Of a stretch of DNA of 64,000 bases, positions 9,730-19,046 are shown one piece after another. Where the stretch lies: positions 310,001-374,000 of the forward strand of contig JAFKER010000007.1 of assembly GCA_017308595.1 (NCBI GenBank), in the 5' to 3' direction. Source of the stretch: Afipia sp. Lineage in GTDB: Bacteria > Pseudomonadota > Alphaproteobacteria > Rhizobiales > Xanthobacteraceae. Position 1 is the first letter of the stretch. Each line of letters begins with the position of its first letter. The position numbers and the translations under genes are program-made. Under the pieces are notes generated by a model. It searched no databases. It was not told the DNA's origin and was given only the letters and a program-made list of their open reading frames with translations.

Positions 9730-11352
9730 TTATCGCGGTTTTGGACTGTGGGTGAAAGGTCCCGGCGGCGCTCGGGTGATCAATGCGGTGACAAGCAGGG
9801 CCGCGACCGCAAAGCCGAAGGTCAGCCAGAACGCGTCGATATAGGCCAGCACATTGGCTTCGCGTTGCACGATGCCGGCAAGTTTCCCCACGCTGCGTCC
9901 CGGCGCGGTCGCCGCGCCATGGCTGGAAAAATACGCCGACAGTTTCGTGAGCAGGTCCTGGACCTGATCCTTCGCGTGCGTGACGTGCTGGCCGATCAGG
10001 TTGGAATGCACCTGTTCGCGGACCCGCAGCCAGGTCCCCATGAGCGCGATTCCGATCTCGGCTCCGCCAAGGCGCATGATCTGGATATAGGCGGCGAAGG
10101 CGGTCGCCCGGGTCGGATCGGAGTTGGCCAGCGCAGTCAGGATGATTGGCAGAAGTGTGAAGGACTGCCCGACGGATTGCAGCAGCACCATCGGGATGAA
10201 GTCGTTCGGCGCCCATTCGTGGGTAATCCGGGTTCCAAGCAGGGCCGCCGCCGCGAAAGCGAGCAGGCCAATCAGCAACAGGATTCTCACGTCAAACCGC
10301 CGCGCCATCCATATCGACAGCGGGAAGGTGATCGCCATCGGCAGCACGCAGTAAACCAGCAGGAGGCGGCCGGTCTGCTCGGGCCGAAGTTGCGCCACCG
10401 TGGACAGGAAACCCGGCACCAGCGACGAATTGGAAAGGCTGGTCAGCGTGTAGAGCAGGATCACCACCAGCGCGAAGCCGATATTGCGCGACAACAGCAC
10501 ATTGGCATGAGCCCACGGGTCCTTCACCATGGCCTCATTGATGAAAAACGCCACGATCAGCATCGCCCCGCTCGCCAGCAGGGCCACCACCGTGCCGGAT
10601 CCGAGCCAGTCCAGCCGGTTGCCCTGGTCGAGGCCGGCATAGATCATCGCAATGCCGCTGCCGAGCAGCAGCATGCCGCCCCAATCCGCCGTCTCCAGCA
10701 GCGCCTTGTTCACAGGTTCGCGCGGGGCGCCGAGATAGACCAGAATCGCCATCAGCACGGCGAGCAGCGCGTCCTGCCAGTAAAGCCACTGCCAGCCGAC
10801 ATGGTCGACATAAAATCCGACGAGGGCAGGACCGAAGTTGAGCGAAAAACCGACACGCAGTGCATAGATTCCGATCGCGATCAGCCACCACTGCATCGGC
10901 AGGTTGCGGAAAATGATCATGAGCGTGGCGGGCACGAAAGTACCCAGCAACAGGCCGTGCAGAATCGTGAGGACCAGAAGTGTCTGGTAATCGCGGACAA
11001 GCGGAAGGACCAGCGAGATCACCGCGAAGACCAGACTCGGCGCACCGAGGATGCGCCGCAGCCCGAACACCGTCGCAAGCCAGGCAACGGCCGGCGCGAT
11101 GAAGATCTGTGACGCGGTTGATGCAGTGGAAAGCCACGCGCCTTCGTCGAAGGAAAGGGAGAACGCCCCCTTGAGGTCGGGCAACCCGATGGAAAACATC
11201 CGGCTGTCGATGTTCGCCATTAACGCGCCGAGCAGCACGGCGGCGACAGCCAGCAGCGGATAGTGAGTAGGCTGGCCGGTGGAAACCGGCCCGCTGGCGA
11301 TGACCCTAGTTTCCGCCACCGGCCGCCGCTCCAGTCGTGTGGGCTCCGGCAT
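9730..11352 (-). CDS. EmrB/QacA-type multidrug efflux MFS transporter (DHA2)
   Basis: Proton-driven drug exporter of the inner membrane. It has 540 residues with about 14 hydrophobic segments, the DHA2 pattern, starting at HYPLLAVAAVLLGALMANID; the PDLKGAFSLSFDEGAWLSTA segment is typical of EmrB relatives. The last stretch before the final membrane helix is an extended amphipathic periplasmic region (about residues 450-505). The start at 11352 overlaps the end of the upstream HlyD gene by 47 bases, pointing to translational coupling. It should work with that adaptor and an outer-membrane channel encoded elsewhere. The substrate is unknown. Confidence 0.92.
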   Translation of the reverse strand: MPEPTRLERRPVAETRVIASGPVSTGQPTHYPLLAVAAVLLGALMANIDSRMFSIGLPDLKGAFSLSFDEGAWLSTASTASQIFIAPAVAWLATVFGLRRILGAPSLVFAVISLVLPLVRDYQTLLVLTILHGLLLGTFVPATLMIIFRNLPMQWWLIAIGIYALRVGFSLNFGPALVGFYVDHVGWQWLYWQDALLAVLMAILVYLGAPREPVNKALLETADWGGMLLLGSGIAMIYAGLDQGNRLDWLGSGTVVALLASGAMLIVAFFINEAMVKDPWAHANVLLSRNIGFALVVILLYTLTSLSNSSLVPGFLSTVAQLRPEQTGRLLLVYCVLPMAITFPLSIWMARRFDVRILLLIGLLAFAAAALLGTRITHEWAPNDFIPMVLLQSVGQSFTLLPIILTALANSDPTRATAFAAYIQIMRLGGAEIGIALMGTWLRVREQVHSNLIGQHVTHAKDQVQDLLTKLSAYFSSHGAATAPGRSVGKLAGIVQREANVLAYIDAFWLTFGFAVAALLVTALITRAPPGPFTHSPKPR

Positions 11353-12484
11353 TCGATGGGGCGACCGATCCCTCGGTGTCGATCCGCGTTTCCGCAGACA
11401 TGCCGGGCAGGAGGCTGTCGAGCAGCGGTTGCCCCTTGTCGAATTCGATTCGCAACGGGATGCGCTGAACCACCTTGGTGAAGTTGCCGGTGGCGTTGTC
11501 GGGTGGCAGCAGCGCGAATTGTGCGCCGCTGGCTGGCGAAATGCGCGCGACCTTGCCGCGCAGGACCTGACGCGGGAAGCTGTCGATCGTGATCTCCACA
11601 GGCTGGCCCGGCTTGACGCGCGTAAGCTGCGTTTCCTTGTAATTTGCGATCACATAGACATTCGGCAACGGCACGACGTTGAAGAGATTGCTTCCGATGT
11701 TGACGTAGTCGCCGGGCTGAACCTGCCGCGCGCCGACGATGCCATCGAAGGGGGCAACGATGCGGGTATAGCCAAGTTTGAGCTTCGCGGCCTTCAACGC
11801 TGCTTGCGCCGCGAGAACGTCGGCCGCCCGCTGCTTCTTCGTTCCGGCCAGGACTTCCATCTGATGCTTTTGCGCGGCGATGACGGCGCGGCTGGCCCGG
11901 ACATCGGCATCTGCCTTGGCAAGGGTAGCGGTGGCCTGTTCAAGTCGCTGGCGTGTGAAGGCGGGACTCTGGAGCAGGCCATGCTGGCGCTCGTATTCCT
12001 GCTGCGCCTCGGTTTGAGCGGCTTCGGCTGAGGCTCGCTGCGCTTCTGATTGCGCAATAGTTGCGTATTGAAGCTCGACCTGATTGGCGAGGTTGTCGAG
12101 GGCGGCCTGCGCGCCGGCGACGGAGGCTTCCGCCTGCGCCACTTGCGCTTCGTAATCGGCAGGATCGATCTCCACAAGCAGATCGCCGGCTTTTACGCGC
12201 TGGTAGTCGCTCACGGCGACGGTCTTCACCTCGCCTGCGACGCGGCTGCTCAGTTGCGCCACCTCGGCGCGAACGTAGGCGTCATTTGTCGTCTGGATTC
12301 TGGCGCCACTGACCCATTGATCCCATCGCACGGTGGCTACCACCACGAAGATCGCAGCGGCGATGACGCAGAGGGCGGGAATCGCGAGCCGCCGCCATGC
12401 TGCATTCGCGGAGGGCTTCTCCGGATCGGGTGTTGCGTTTGCCAAAGGCGGAGGGGGTGTGCTGGTTGTATCGGTCTGGGCCAA
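11306..12484 (-). CDS. EmrA-type membrane fusion protein (HlyD family)
   Basis: Periplasmic adaptor of a tripartite efflux pump. It has 392 residues: a Pro-rich N-terminus, one membrane anchor (about residues 33-52), biotinyl-lipoyl-like half motif (TNDAYVRAEVAQLSSRVAGEV), a long alpha-helical hairpin rich in Ala/Gln/Glu (about 105-220), then the second lipoyl half (GYTRIVAPFDGIVGARQVQPGDYV). It starts at 12484, divergent from the trmJ-like gene, and is the first gene of an emrAB pair. No regulator gene is adjacent. Confidence 0.93.
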   Translation of the reverse strand: MAQTDTTSTPPPPLANATPDPEKPSANAAWRRLAIPALCVIAAAIFVVVATVRWDQWVSGARIQTTNDAYVRAEVAQLSSRVAGEVKTVAVSDYQRVKAGDLLVEIDPADYEAQVAQAEASVAGAQAALDNLANQVELQYATIAQSEAQRASAEAAQTEAQQEYERQHGLLQSPAFTRQRLEQATATLAKADADVRASRAVIAAQKHQMEVLAGTKKQRAADVLAAQAALKAAKLKLGYTRIVAPFDGIVGARQVQPGDYVNIGSNLFNVVPLPNVYVIANYKETQLTRVKPGQPVEITIDSFPRQVLRGKVARISPASGAQFALLPPDNATGNFTKVVQRIPLRIEFDKGQPLLDSLLPGMSAETRIDTEGSVAPSNAGAHTTGAAAGGGN

Positions 12485-12660
12485 GGGTCACCTCGTCCGG
12501 AACTATTACGCCAATCGGCAGCCAGAACTCGCCGTCAATGTCGGCATTCCTGCCCTGCAGGATATCGCGGGAATTCAGGCCGGTCCAAGAAAAGGTCTTG
12601 ACCTGCCGGGTCTCAACTGCGTTACGGCAGGGGAAATAATGACAGACCAAAGCAGAGACC

Positions 12661-13854
12661 ATGACCGGCTCAGGCACCGACAAGACCAAGACGCGCAAGG
12701 AACTGGATGGACCCGTCGTGGTTCTCGTCGAGCCGCAGCTTGGCGAGAACATCGGCATGTGCGCACGCGCCATGGGCAATTTCGGGCTGACGCGCCTGCG
12801 CATCGTCAATCCGCGCGATGGCTGGCCCAACATGGCTGCGCAGCGCGCAGCCGCCGGTGCAGATCATATCCTCGACAAGGTCGAACTGTTCGAGACCGTC
12901 GAGGCGGCGGTGGCGGATTGCTCGCTGCTGTTTGCGACCACGGCGCGGGCACACGATCAGGCCAAGCCCGTCGTTGGACCGGAAGAAGCCGCACGTCAGA
13001 TTGTCCACGAGACCGCCGCAAGCGGCACGACGGCGATCATGTTCGGGCGCGAACGCTACGGTCTGGAGAACGACGAGGTGGCGCTTGCCAATCGCATCGT
13101 CACCTTTCCGGTCAATCCGGGCTTTGCATCGCTGAATCTTGCTCAGGCGGTTCTGCTGATGGGCTACGAATGGTTCAAGCTGGCAACGGCGAACGCGCTG
13201 CCTTTTTCGATGCCGGAGCGTTCGGAGCGTGCATCCAGTCATCAGATGCAGGCGTTCTTCGATAATCTCGTCAACGAACTGGACAAGGTGGAATTCCTGC
13301 GGCCGCCGGAAAAGCGCGACGTAATGCTGGTCAACATGCGCAACATCTTCACCCGGATGGAGCCGACCAAGCAGGACATGCACACACTGCACGGCGTGGT
13401 GATGGCGATTGCCGAGGGCCGCAAAGGTCCGGCGAAGGGCGGGGTTCTCGACGGCAACGAAGCCACCCGGTTGCGCGCGCTGCTGGCCGAGCAATCCGAC
13501 GGGCGCACAGCCTCCGACAGCGGTGGCACCGTGAGAGGGCTTGCGCGTCTTTTGCGGCGAAACCCGACCGATGCGGAACGCATGCTGTGGAAGGCGCTCA
13601 CCACCGACCGCCGCTTCGCATCCCACTTCAAGCGGCAGACGCCGGTCGGACGTCATATTCCGGATTTCGTGTCGTTCACGAAGCGGATCGCCATCGAACT
13701 CGCCAATGCGGCCGATACGGAAACGGTCGTGCGGGATCGCGCTGCGCGTGATGAATGGCTGGAAGCGCGGGGCTATCGTATCTGCCTGATCGACGCCGCT
13801 GATGTTGAAGCCGATCTCCCTGCTCAGCTCGACCGGATTGCGGCGGTCGCCTGA
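12661..13854 (+). CDS. trmJ: TrmJ-like tRNA/rRNA methyltransferase fused to a degenerate DUF559-like domain
   Basis: Residues about 1-280 are a SpoU-class (SPOUT fold) TrmH family group 1 methyltransferase; E. coli TrmJ 2'-O-methylates position 32 of tRNAs. Visible motifs are VVLVEPQLGENIGMCARAMGNFG, IMFGRERYGLENDE and NPGFASLNLAQAVLLMGYEW. Residues about 290-397 look like DUF559, a Vsr/PD-(D/E)XK nuclease-like fold: ARLLRRNPTDAERMLWKAL, FKRQTPVGRHIPDFVSF, then IAIELANAAD where active relatives have an ELDGG-type motif, and WLEARGYRI. The acidic residue is lost, so nuclease activity is doubtful. The ATG at 12661 has a poor ribosome site. Another ATG at 12639 is out of frame. Confidence 0.88.
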   Translation: MTGSGTDKTKTRKELDGPVVVLVEPQLGENIGMCARAMGNFGLTRLRIVNPRDGWPNMAAQRAAAGADHILDKVELFETVEAAVADCSLLFATTARAHDQAKPVVGPEEAARQIVHETAASGTTAIMFGRERYGLENDEVALANRIVTFPVNPGFASLNLAQAVLLMGYEWFKLATANALPFSMPERSERASSHQMQAFFDNLVNELDKVEFLRPPEKRDVMLVNMRNIFTRMEPTKQDMHTLHGVVMAIAEGRKGPAKGGVLDGNEATRLRALLAEQSDGRTASDSGGTVRGLARLLRRNPTDAERMLWKALTTDRRFASHFKRQTPVGRHIPDFVSFTKRIAIELANAADTETVVRDRAARDEWLEARGYRICLIDAADVEADLPAQLDRIAAVA

Positions 13855-13962
13855 TCCGTTCGCGTTCGCAACATCGATTCTTGTTCTGCCGCGGGATTAA
13901 AGCGCGATAGGAAGGGTTGCTACAAACGCGCCAACTAAAAATACTCAAAGGGAGGCTTCCAT

Positions 13963-14454
13963 ATGCGTTCAATCGCTCTTGCAGCATTGACGACGGCTAC
14001 GATTCTCATCGCAGGTCCTGCTCACGCTCAGGCGCCGGTGGTTGACAAGAATGTATCGACGGCCATGGCCATGGCCATCATCCAGGGTACCATGGAGCAG
14101 TGCGCCAAGGATGGTTACAAGGTGTCCGTCACCGTCGTGGACAAGGCCGGCAACGTGTTCGCACAGGTCCGTGGCGACGGGACCAACCCCCACACCATGG
14201 AATTCAGCCGTCTGAAGGCTTACACGGCGCGGACGCGAAACCAGACGTCACTGGAATTCCAGAAGCTGACGGCAAAGCCTGAAACAGCGTATCTGCTCCA
14301 AATTCCGGGTGTGGTTGGCGCTGGTGGCGCGGTGCCGATCAAGGTCGGCAACGAAACCATTGGCGCTGTGGGCGCATCCGGCGCGCCTGGCGGCGACAAG
14401 GACGAAGTCTGCGTCCTCGCTGGTGTCGCGAAGGTGCAGGACGCGCTGAAGTAA
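13963..14454 (+). CDS. Secreted GlcG/HbpS-family heme-binding-like protein
   Basis: A 163-residue protein with a clear Sec signal peptide (MRSIALAALTTATILIAGPAHAQA, cleavage after AHA) and a GlcG/HbpS domain: VDKAGNVFAQVRGDG, SRLKAYTARTRNQTS, PGVVGAGGAVPIKVGNETIGAVGASGAPGGDKDE. HbpS-type members bind heme or act as redox sensors; the exact role here is unknown. Ribosome site GGGAGG lies 8-9 bases before the ATG. It appears monocistronic with a strong shared terminator downstream. Confidence 0.85.
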   Translation: MRSIALAALTTATILIAGPAHAQAPVVDKNVSTAMAMAIIQGTMEQCAKDGYKVSVTVVDKAGNVFAQVRGDGTNPHTMEFSRLKAYTARTRNQTSLEFQKLTAKPETAYLLQIPGVVGAGGAVPIKVGNETIGAVGASGAPGGDKDEVCVLAGVAKVQDALK

Positions 14455-14472
14455 CCGGGCGGGCTTGAAACA

Positions 14473-14505
14473 GAAACGCCGCGCGACCGGATCGCGCGGC
14501 GTTTC
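14473..14505. terminator. Bidirectional terminator between glcG-like gene and zeta-subunit gene
   Basis: GAAACGCCGCGCGA pairs with TCGCGCGGCGTTTC, a 14-bp stem with a small loop, between converging genes ending at 14454 and 14523. T-rich flank on the plus side (TCATTCTGTTT) is modest. Confidence 0.8.
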
Positions 14506-14522
14506 TCATTCTGTTTGGGAGA

Positions 14523-14840
14523 TTACTGTCCGGCCTTGATCTGGCTGACGGCGACAGCCACCAACTCGTCCATCTTCTTGCGGACGTCGGCTTCCGAGAC
14601 GCCCTTGCCGGCGAGGTCCGCAGTCACCTTGCGGAGGACGTCGGTGTCGCCGGCTTCCTCGAAATCGGATGCGACCACTTCCTTGGCATAGGCGGCAGCA
14701 TCGTCGCCGGTCTTGCCCAGCAGTTCAGCGGCCCAAAGGCCCAGCAGCTTGTTCCGACGGGCTTCCGCCTTGAACTTCTGTTCCTCGTCGAGGGCGAACT
14801 TCTTCTCGAAGCCTTCCTGGCGCTTGTCGAAAGTGGACAT
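14523..14840 (-). CDS. DUF1476 protein, F1-ATPase inhibitor zeta subunit
   Basis: A 105-residue, all-helical, charged protein starting MSTFDKRQEGFEKKFALDEEQKF, the signature N-terminus of DUF1476. In Paracoccus denitrificans this family is the zeta subunit, which blocks ATP hydrolysis by the F1FO-ATP synthase through its N-terminal inhibitory region. It stands alone, facing away from purC, as is common in alphaproteobacteria. Assignment of the inhibitor role here is by family. Confidence 0.9.
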   Translation of the reverse strand: MSTFDKRQEGFEKKFALDEEQKFKAEARRNKLLGLWAAELLGKTGDDAAAYAKEVVASDFEEAGDTDVLRKVTADLAGKGVSEADVRKKMDELVAVAVSQIKAGQ

Positions 14841-15120
14841 ATATCTGTTCCGTCAGCTGAATTTGGGATTTGCCTGAACCGGCGGCGGAACCCAGCATAT
14901 AGGGGTTCGACCAGCCCGAAGGCAACATCCGAGAAGTCGCAGGAAGCGGGTAAAACGCCTTTCGTCGCGTTGTGTCCGTCACATCAATCGGTTAGGTTGC
15001 CGATGAGTCCGGTTCGCGGTTTGTTTCACGAATCCGGACTTCACGGCAGCTCCGCCGTGGGTCGCGTAAATCACCCGGAGCAGCCCATTCATGGACTTCA
15101 ACAGAACACGGTACATCCCT

Positions 15121-15888
15121 ATGAGCCGTCGGCGTCGCATTTACGAAGGCAAGGGCAAGACCCTTTACGAAGGGCCTGAGCCTGGAACCCTGATTCAGCA
15201 TTTCAAGGACGACGCCACCGCGTTCAATGCCAAGAAACACCAGATCATCGAGGGCAAGGGTGTCCTCAACAACCGGATTTCGGAATACGTCTTCCAGCAT
15301 CTGAACGATATCGGCGTGCCGACCCATTTCATCAAGCGTCTCAACATGCGTGAGCAGTTGATCCGCGAGGTCGAGATCGTGCCGCTCGAAGTCGTCGTGC
15401 GCAACGTCGCCGCAGGCTCGCTGTCGCAGCGTCTCGGCATCGAGGAAGGCACCCAGCTGCCGCGCTCGATCATCGAGTTCTATTACAAGAACGATCAGCT
15501 CGGCGATCCGATGGTCTCCGAGGAGCACATCACCGCGTTCGGCTGGGCCACGCCGCAGGAGATCGACGACATGATGGCGCTCGCCATTCGTGTGAACGAC
15601 TTCCTCACCGGCTTGTTCCTGGGCGTCGGCATCCGCCTTGTCGACTTCAAGATGGAGTGCGGACGGCTGTTCGAGAACGACATGATGCGCATCATCGTCG
15701 CCGATGAAATCTCGCCGGACTCGTGCCGTCTGTGGGATATCAAGTCGAACGAGAAAATGGACAAGGATCGCTTCCGCCGCGATCTCGGTGGCCTGCTTGA
15801 GGCCTATACCGAAGTCGCCAAGCGCCTTGGCATCCTGATCGACAACGATCGTCCTGCGGGCTCCGGCCCTGTTCTTGTGAAGAGCTGA
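15121..15888 (+). CDS. purC: Phosphoribosylaminoimidazole-succinocarboxamide synthase
   Basis: SAICAR synthetase, step seven of de novo purine synthesis, joining aspartate to CAIR with ATP. It has 255 residues from [19 protein letters not shown], with the [39 protein letters not shown] and [13 protein letters not shown] motifs. The start at 15121 gives the usual alphaproteobacterial N-terminus; an in-frame ATG at 15091 has a better ribosome site (GGAG) and would add ten residues, so the true start is uncertain. It heads a purC-purS-(unknown)-purQ run. Confidence 0.96.
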   Translation: MSRRRRIYEGKGKTLYEGPEPGTLIQHFKDDATAFNAKKHQIIEGKGVLNNRISEYVFQHLNDIGVPTHFIKRLNMREQLIREVEIVPLEVVVRNVAAGSLSQRLGIEEGTQLPRSIIEFYYKNDQLGDPMVSEEHITAFGWATPQEIDDMMALAIRVNDFLTGLFLGVGIRLVDFKMECGRLFENDMMRIIVADEISPDSCRLWDIKSNEKMDKDRFRRDLGGLLEAYTEVAKRLGILIDNDRPAGSGPVLVKS

Positions 15889-15898
15889 GTTCTGATGA

Positions 15899-15994
15899 CG
15901 TCTTTCCGGGGCGCGGCAAAGCCGCGAACCCGGAATCCGGATATTCTGTACGAGATTCCAGATCGACCCGCTGCGCGGTTCGTCCGGAATGACG
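15899..15994. repeat. Palindromic intergenic repeat between purC and purS
   Basis: About 96 bases bounded by near-complementary ends (CGTCTTTCCGG at 15899-15909, CCGGAATGACG at 15984-15994), with an inner hairpin GCGCGGCAAAGCCGCG. It fits the CGTCATTCCGG-type dispersed element I know from Rhodopseudomonas and Bradyrhizobium. Its right end lies 8 bases before the purS ATG and forms part of the purS ribosome site region (GACGGGGATAAA). Confidence 0.75.
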
Positions 15995-16002
15995 GGGATA
16001 AA

Positions 16003-16245
16003 ATGAAAGCACGCGTTACGGTTACGCTGAAGAACGGCATTCTCGATCCGCAGGGCAAAGCTATCGAAGGCGCGCTGAAATCGCTCGGCGTCGAGGGCAT
16101 CGCCAGCGTGCGGCAGGGCAAGGTATTCGACATCGAACTCGCAGGCGCGGACAAGGCAAAAGCCGAAGCCGCGCTCAAGGAAGCCGCTGACAGGCTGCTG
16201 GCGAATACCGTGATCGAGAATTATCGCGTCGAGATTTCGGGATGA
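16003..16245 (+). CDS. purS: FGAM synthase subunit PurS
   Basis: Small structural subunit of the PurS-PurQ-PurL formylglycinamidine ribonucleotide synthase. It has 80 residues (MKARVTVTLKNGILDPQGKAIEGAL...[13 protein letters not shown]), the normal size. The start at 16003 was chosen because upstream in-frame codons lie inside a palindromic repeat. The stop overlaps the start of the next gene in an ATGA. Confidence 0.96.
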   Translation: MKARVTVTLKNGILDPQGKAIEGALKSLGVEGIASVRQGKVFDIELAGADKAKAEAALKEAADRLLANTVIENYRVEISG

Positions 16246-16925
16246 ACGGTATTCTGGTTGCGCTGGCAGCCTTTACCGTTCTTTCTTTCACCACCGGTCA
16301 TGCGCAGGATGCGCCTTCATGTCGAACTGTGCGGGGAACAGGGGCAAGTATCCTGCAAAAATGCGGTGATACTCTTCGCTCATTCAGTTTGATGCCGTCA
16401 GATATGCGAGGTCGCGTTGGAAACGACGCGCATGGGCGCCGGTTTTATTTTGCGTGCCGCTTAAGTCCTGATCGTGATCTGCTTGGTGCATTGCGTGACC
16501 GGAAGTCGGAGGAAGTAAGCTATAATTGCCGTACTGAGCCCAGCATTAGTGGATTCTTTTTTGATCCGACGGATTGGCGAAGTAGCCGCAAGGATGAACA
16601 GGCTATCCTTACAACGCTTGCCAATTATCCCTACAATTCTGGAATTATCAGCGACAGAGGGGCTTCTGCTCTCAAGGTAAATTGTGCTGCATTCGATACG
16701 TCAGTTGGCGACCTGCCAGCCAAAGCTACGTGCTTCGGTGGCTCTGATATGAAAGTGGACGCTATCGTGGCGATTGCTGCGGACGACAGAGTTGGAGTGA
16801 TCCTGAGTTTTTCCCAGAACGACCAGTCTGTTGAGATATTTCGGGATCAGGTGCGCGAAATACTTTCTCGTTTTGTTGTTGAACGTGGCACCGGCGATGC
16901 TGCTTTGCTAAGGTGGATACCATGA
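16242..16925 (+). CDS. Exported protein of unknown function nested between purS and purQ
   Basis: A 227-residue protein that I do not recognise. The N-terminus ([22 protein letters not shown]) is a signal peptide with likely cleavage after GHA or HAQ. The mature part has six cysteines (SCR, KCGD, FACR, YNCR, VNCA, TCFG), compatible with disulfides, and no obvious motif. It overlaps purS by ATGA at its start and purQ by ATGA at its end, so it is translationally coupled on both sides. Base composition is noticeably more AT-rich than its neighbours, suggesting a later arrival in the purSQ operon. A periplasmic protein has no known part in purine synthesis. Confidence 0.75.
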   Translation: MNGILVALAAFTVLSFTTGHAQDAPSCRTVRGTGASILQKCGDTLRSFSLMPSDMRGRVGNDAHGRRFYFACRLSPDRDLLGALRDRKSEEVSYNCRTEPSISGFFFDPTDWRSSRKDEQAILTTLANYPYNSGIISDRGASALKVNCAAFDTSVGDLPAKATCFGGSDMKVDAIVAIAADDRVGVILSFSQNDQSVEIFRDQVREILSRFVVERGTGDAALLRWIP

Positions 16926-17623
16926 AATCAGCCGTCCTCGTTTTCCCCGGTATCAATCGCGAGCGCGACATGGCGCGGGCGCTCAAGCTAGCATCCGGAC
17001 ATGACAGTTCGATGGTCTGGCACGCCGACACCGCCTTGCCGAAAGGTACGGATCTGGTCGTGGTGCCGGGTGGTTTCTCCTACGGCGATTATCTGCGTTG
17101 CGGGGCGATTGCCGCGCGTGCGCCGATCATGGATGCGGTTCGCGCCCACGCGGCCAATGGCGGCCTCGTACTCGGCGTCTGCAACGGTTTTCAGATCCTC
17201 TGCGAGTCGGGCTTGCTGCCCGGCGTGCTGATGCGTAACGCGCAGCTCAAGTTCATCTGCCGCGACGTGCATCTGCGCGTCGAGCGATCCGATACGCCGT
17301 TCACGCGCGGCTACAATGCCGGGCAGGTGATCCGCGTTCCGGTGGCGCATGGCGAGGGCAACTACGCCGCCGACGAAGAGACGATCCGCCGTCTCGAAGG
17401 CGAAGGACGGGTGCTTTATCGCTATTGCAGCGCTACCGGCGAAGTCGGCGATACGCACAACATCAACGGCGCGGCGGCGTCGATTGCAGGCATTGTCGGC
17501 GAAAAGGGCAACGTGCTCGGCATGATGCCGCATCCGGAAAACCATGTCGAAGACATCATGGGCAACACCGATGGACGCGGGTTGTTCGCTGGCCTTGTCG
17601 CGCATCTCGAAAGCGCGGCCTGA
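16922..17623 (+). CDS. purQ: FGAM synthase subunit PurQ (glutamine amidotransferase)
   Basis: Class I glutaminase subunit that supplies ammonia to PurL. It has 233 residues with [25 protein letters not shown], the nucleophile C87 in GVCNGFQIL and the His/Glu of MMPHPENH. The ATG at 16922 follows AAGGTGG and overlaps the stop of the preceding exported protein. purL follows 2.3 kb later, after two genes on the other strand. Confidence 0.97.
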   Translation: MKSAVLVFPGINRERDMARALKLASGHDSSMVWHADTALPKGTDLVVVPGGFSYGDYLRCGAIAARAPIMDAVRAHAANGGLVLGVCNGFQILCESGLLPGVLMRNAQLKFICRDVHLRVERSDTPFTRGYNAGQVIRVPVAHGEGNYAADEETIRRLEGEGRVLYRYCSATGEVGDTHNINGAAASIAGIVGEKGNVLGMMPHPENHVEDIMGNTDGRGLFAGLVAHLESAA

Positions 17624-17661
17624 GACGTTTTCTGCCCTTGGCAGTTGTCACTGAAGAAACG

Positions 17662-17694
17662 AAAAAGCGGCTCGCTCGGGAGCCGCTTTTTTAA
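17662..17694. terminator. Bidirectional terminator between purQ and the chemoreceptor gene
   Basis: AAAAAGCGGCT pairs with AGCCGCTTTTT around a short loop, giving A-rich and T-rich flanks usable in both directions. It lies between the convergent purQ (ends 17623) and chemoreceptor (ends 17697). Confidence 0.88.
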
Positions 17695-17696
17695 TT

Positions 17697-19046
17697 TCAG
17701 GCGCTTCGCAGCATGGTGAGGAAATTGTCGACCTGGGTTCGCAACTGCTGATTCTCAGCCGCGAGTGAGCCCGCCGATGCATAGACCTCGGCGGCGGCGT
17801 GGCCGGTGTTCTCGGCGCCCTTGCTGACCTTCACGATGTTGGTCGCCACATTCGACGATCCGGCTGCGGCGACCTGAATGCCGCTGGTGACTTCACGCGT
17901 CGCGGCGTTCTGCTGGTCGACAGCCTCAAAGATAGCGCCTGCGATCCGCGAAATCGAACTGATCGTGCCGCTGATCTCGGTGATGGCGTTGACGGTTTCC
18001 CCGGTCGAGGCCTGCATCCCGACGATCTGTGTGCTGATTTCGTCCGTGGCTTTCGCGGTCTGCGAGGCGAGTGCCTTGACCTCCTGCGCCACGACGGCGA
18101 AGCCCTTGCCGGCTTCGCCTGCACGCGCGGCTTCAATGGTTGCGTTAAGCGCGAGCAGGTTGGTCTGCTCGGCGATCGCGTTGATCATCTTGATGACGTC
18201 GCCGATGCGTGCTGCGGCTTCGCTGAGGCCCGCCACGCGGCCGCTGGCGCCTTCGGCCTGCTTGACCGCGTCGTTCGCGATCCGCAGCGATTCCTGAACC
18301 TGCCGCGAGATTTCAGAGACCGAAGCGCTCATTTCCTCCGCGCCTGCCGCCACCGACTGCACGCTTTCCGACGCCTGCTCTGAGGCCGATGCGACGGAGC
18401 CGGACAGGGTTCGGGTCTGGTCTGCGGTGGATTTCAAGGTGTCGGCTGCGGCATTGAGAGTCTGCGATGTGGTGCCGACGCGTCCGACGATCTGGGCGAT
18501 CGTCTGCTCGAACTGTCCGGCCAGACGTTCCAGGGTCTCGCGCTTCTCACGCTTGCCGGCGTCGAGATAGACCGAGGTGGCGAAATCCATGTCGAGCATC
18601 GCGGCGCTGACCACCGCATTGATCATCGCGGCTTTCTTTTCGAAGAGGGCCTTGCCGGCAAAGCGCGCGGTAACGCCGGTTTCGATCGCTGCGATGAGGC
18701 CGCTGATGAGCTGTTTGTAGCCGCCGATGTACCAGCGTGGCTCAAGGCCGAGACGGTGATGGGTTTCGCCGATGCGCGTGACGGAGCGGACATAGTCGGC
18801 GTCGAAGCGAGCGGACAGGATCATGTCCCAGTGCGCAAGCTGTGCAGTCTTGGCGTGCGCGACGATCTCAGGCCGCGGAAACATCCTCTGAACGTCCGGA
18901 AATTTTGCGATGGTCTGGTAGAATTTGTCGAGAACCGCTGGCAGCGTTGCCATCGCCATGGGGCGAACTTCACGCAGAAGATTGCGCGTGGTTTCGTCGA
19001 TGCCGACGAAGGCCATACGGGTCGCGAGTGTGTCGGAAGAAGTCAT
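17697..19046 (-). CDS. Globin-coupled methyl-accepting chemotaxis protein (soluble, HemAT-like)
   Basis: A 449-residue aerotaxis-type transducer. Residues about 1-170 are a protoglobin sensor with the proximal-histidine motif [20 protein letters not shown] (heme ligand probably H96). The C-terminal MCP signalling domain has the highly conserved hairpin tip [20 protein letters not shown]. No transmembrane segment is seen, so it should be a cytosolic oxygen or heme-ligand sensor coupled to CheA/CheW. The start at 19046 ([11 protein letters not shown]) is preferred to an upstream TTG at 19064. No che genes are nearby. Confidence 0.92.
   Translation of the reverse strand: MTSSDTLATRMAFVGIDETTRNLLREVRPMAMATLPAVLDKFYQTIAKFPDVQRMFPRPEIVAHAKTAQLAHWDMILSARFDADYVRSVTRIGETHHRLGLEPRWYIGGYKQLISGLIAAIETGVTARFAGKALFEKKAAMINAVVSAAMLDMDFATSVYLDAGKREKRETLERLAGQFEQTIAQIVGRVGTTSQTLNAAADTLKSTADQTRTLSGSVASASEQASESVQSVAAGAEEMSASVSEISRQVQESLRIANDAVKQAEGASGRVAGLSEAAARIGDVIKMINAIAEQTNLLALNATIEAARAGEAGKGFAVVAQEVKALASQTAKATDEISTQIVGMQASTGETVNAITEISGTISSISRIAGAIFEAVDQQNAATREVTSGIQVAAAGSSNVATNIVKVSKGAENTGHAAAEVYASAGSLAAENQQLRTQVDNFLTMLRSA

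Noticed and set aside
12333..13265. 310-codon plus-strand frame overlapping emrA start and trmJ
   Set aside because: It is out of frame with trmJ and antisense to emrA; product is Arg-rich nonsense.
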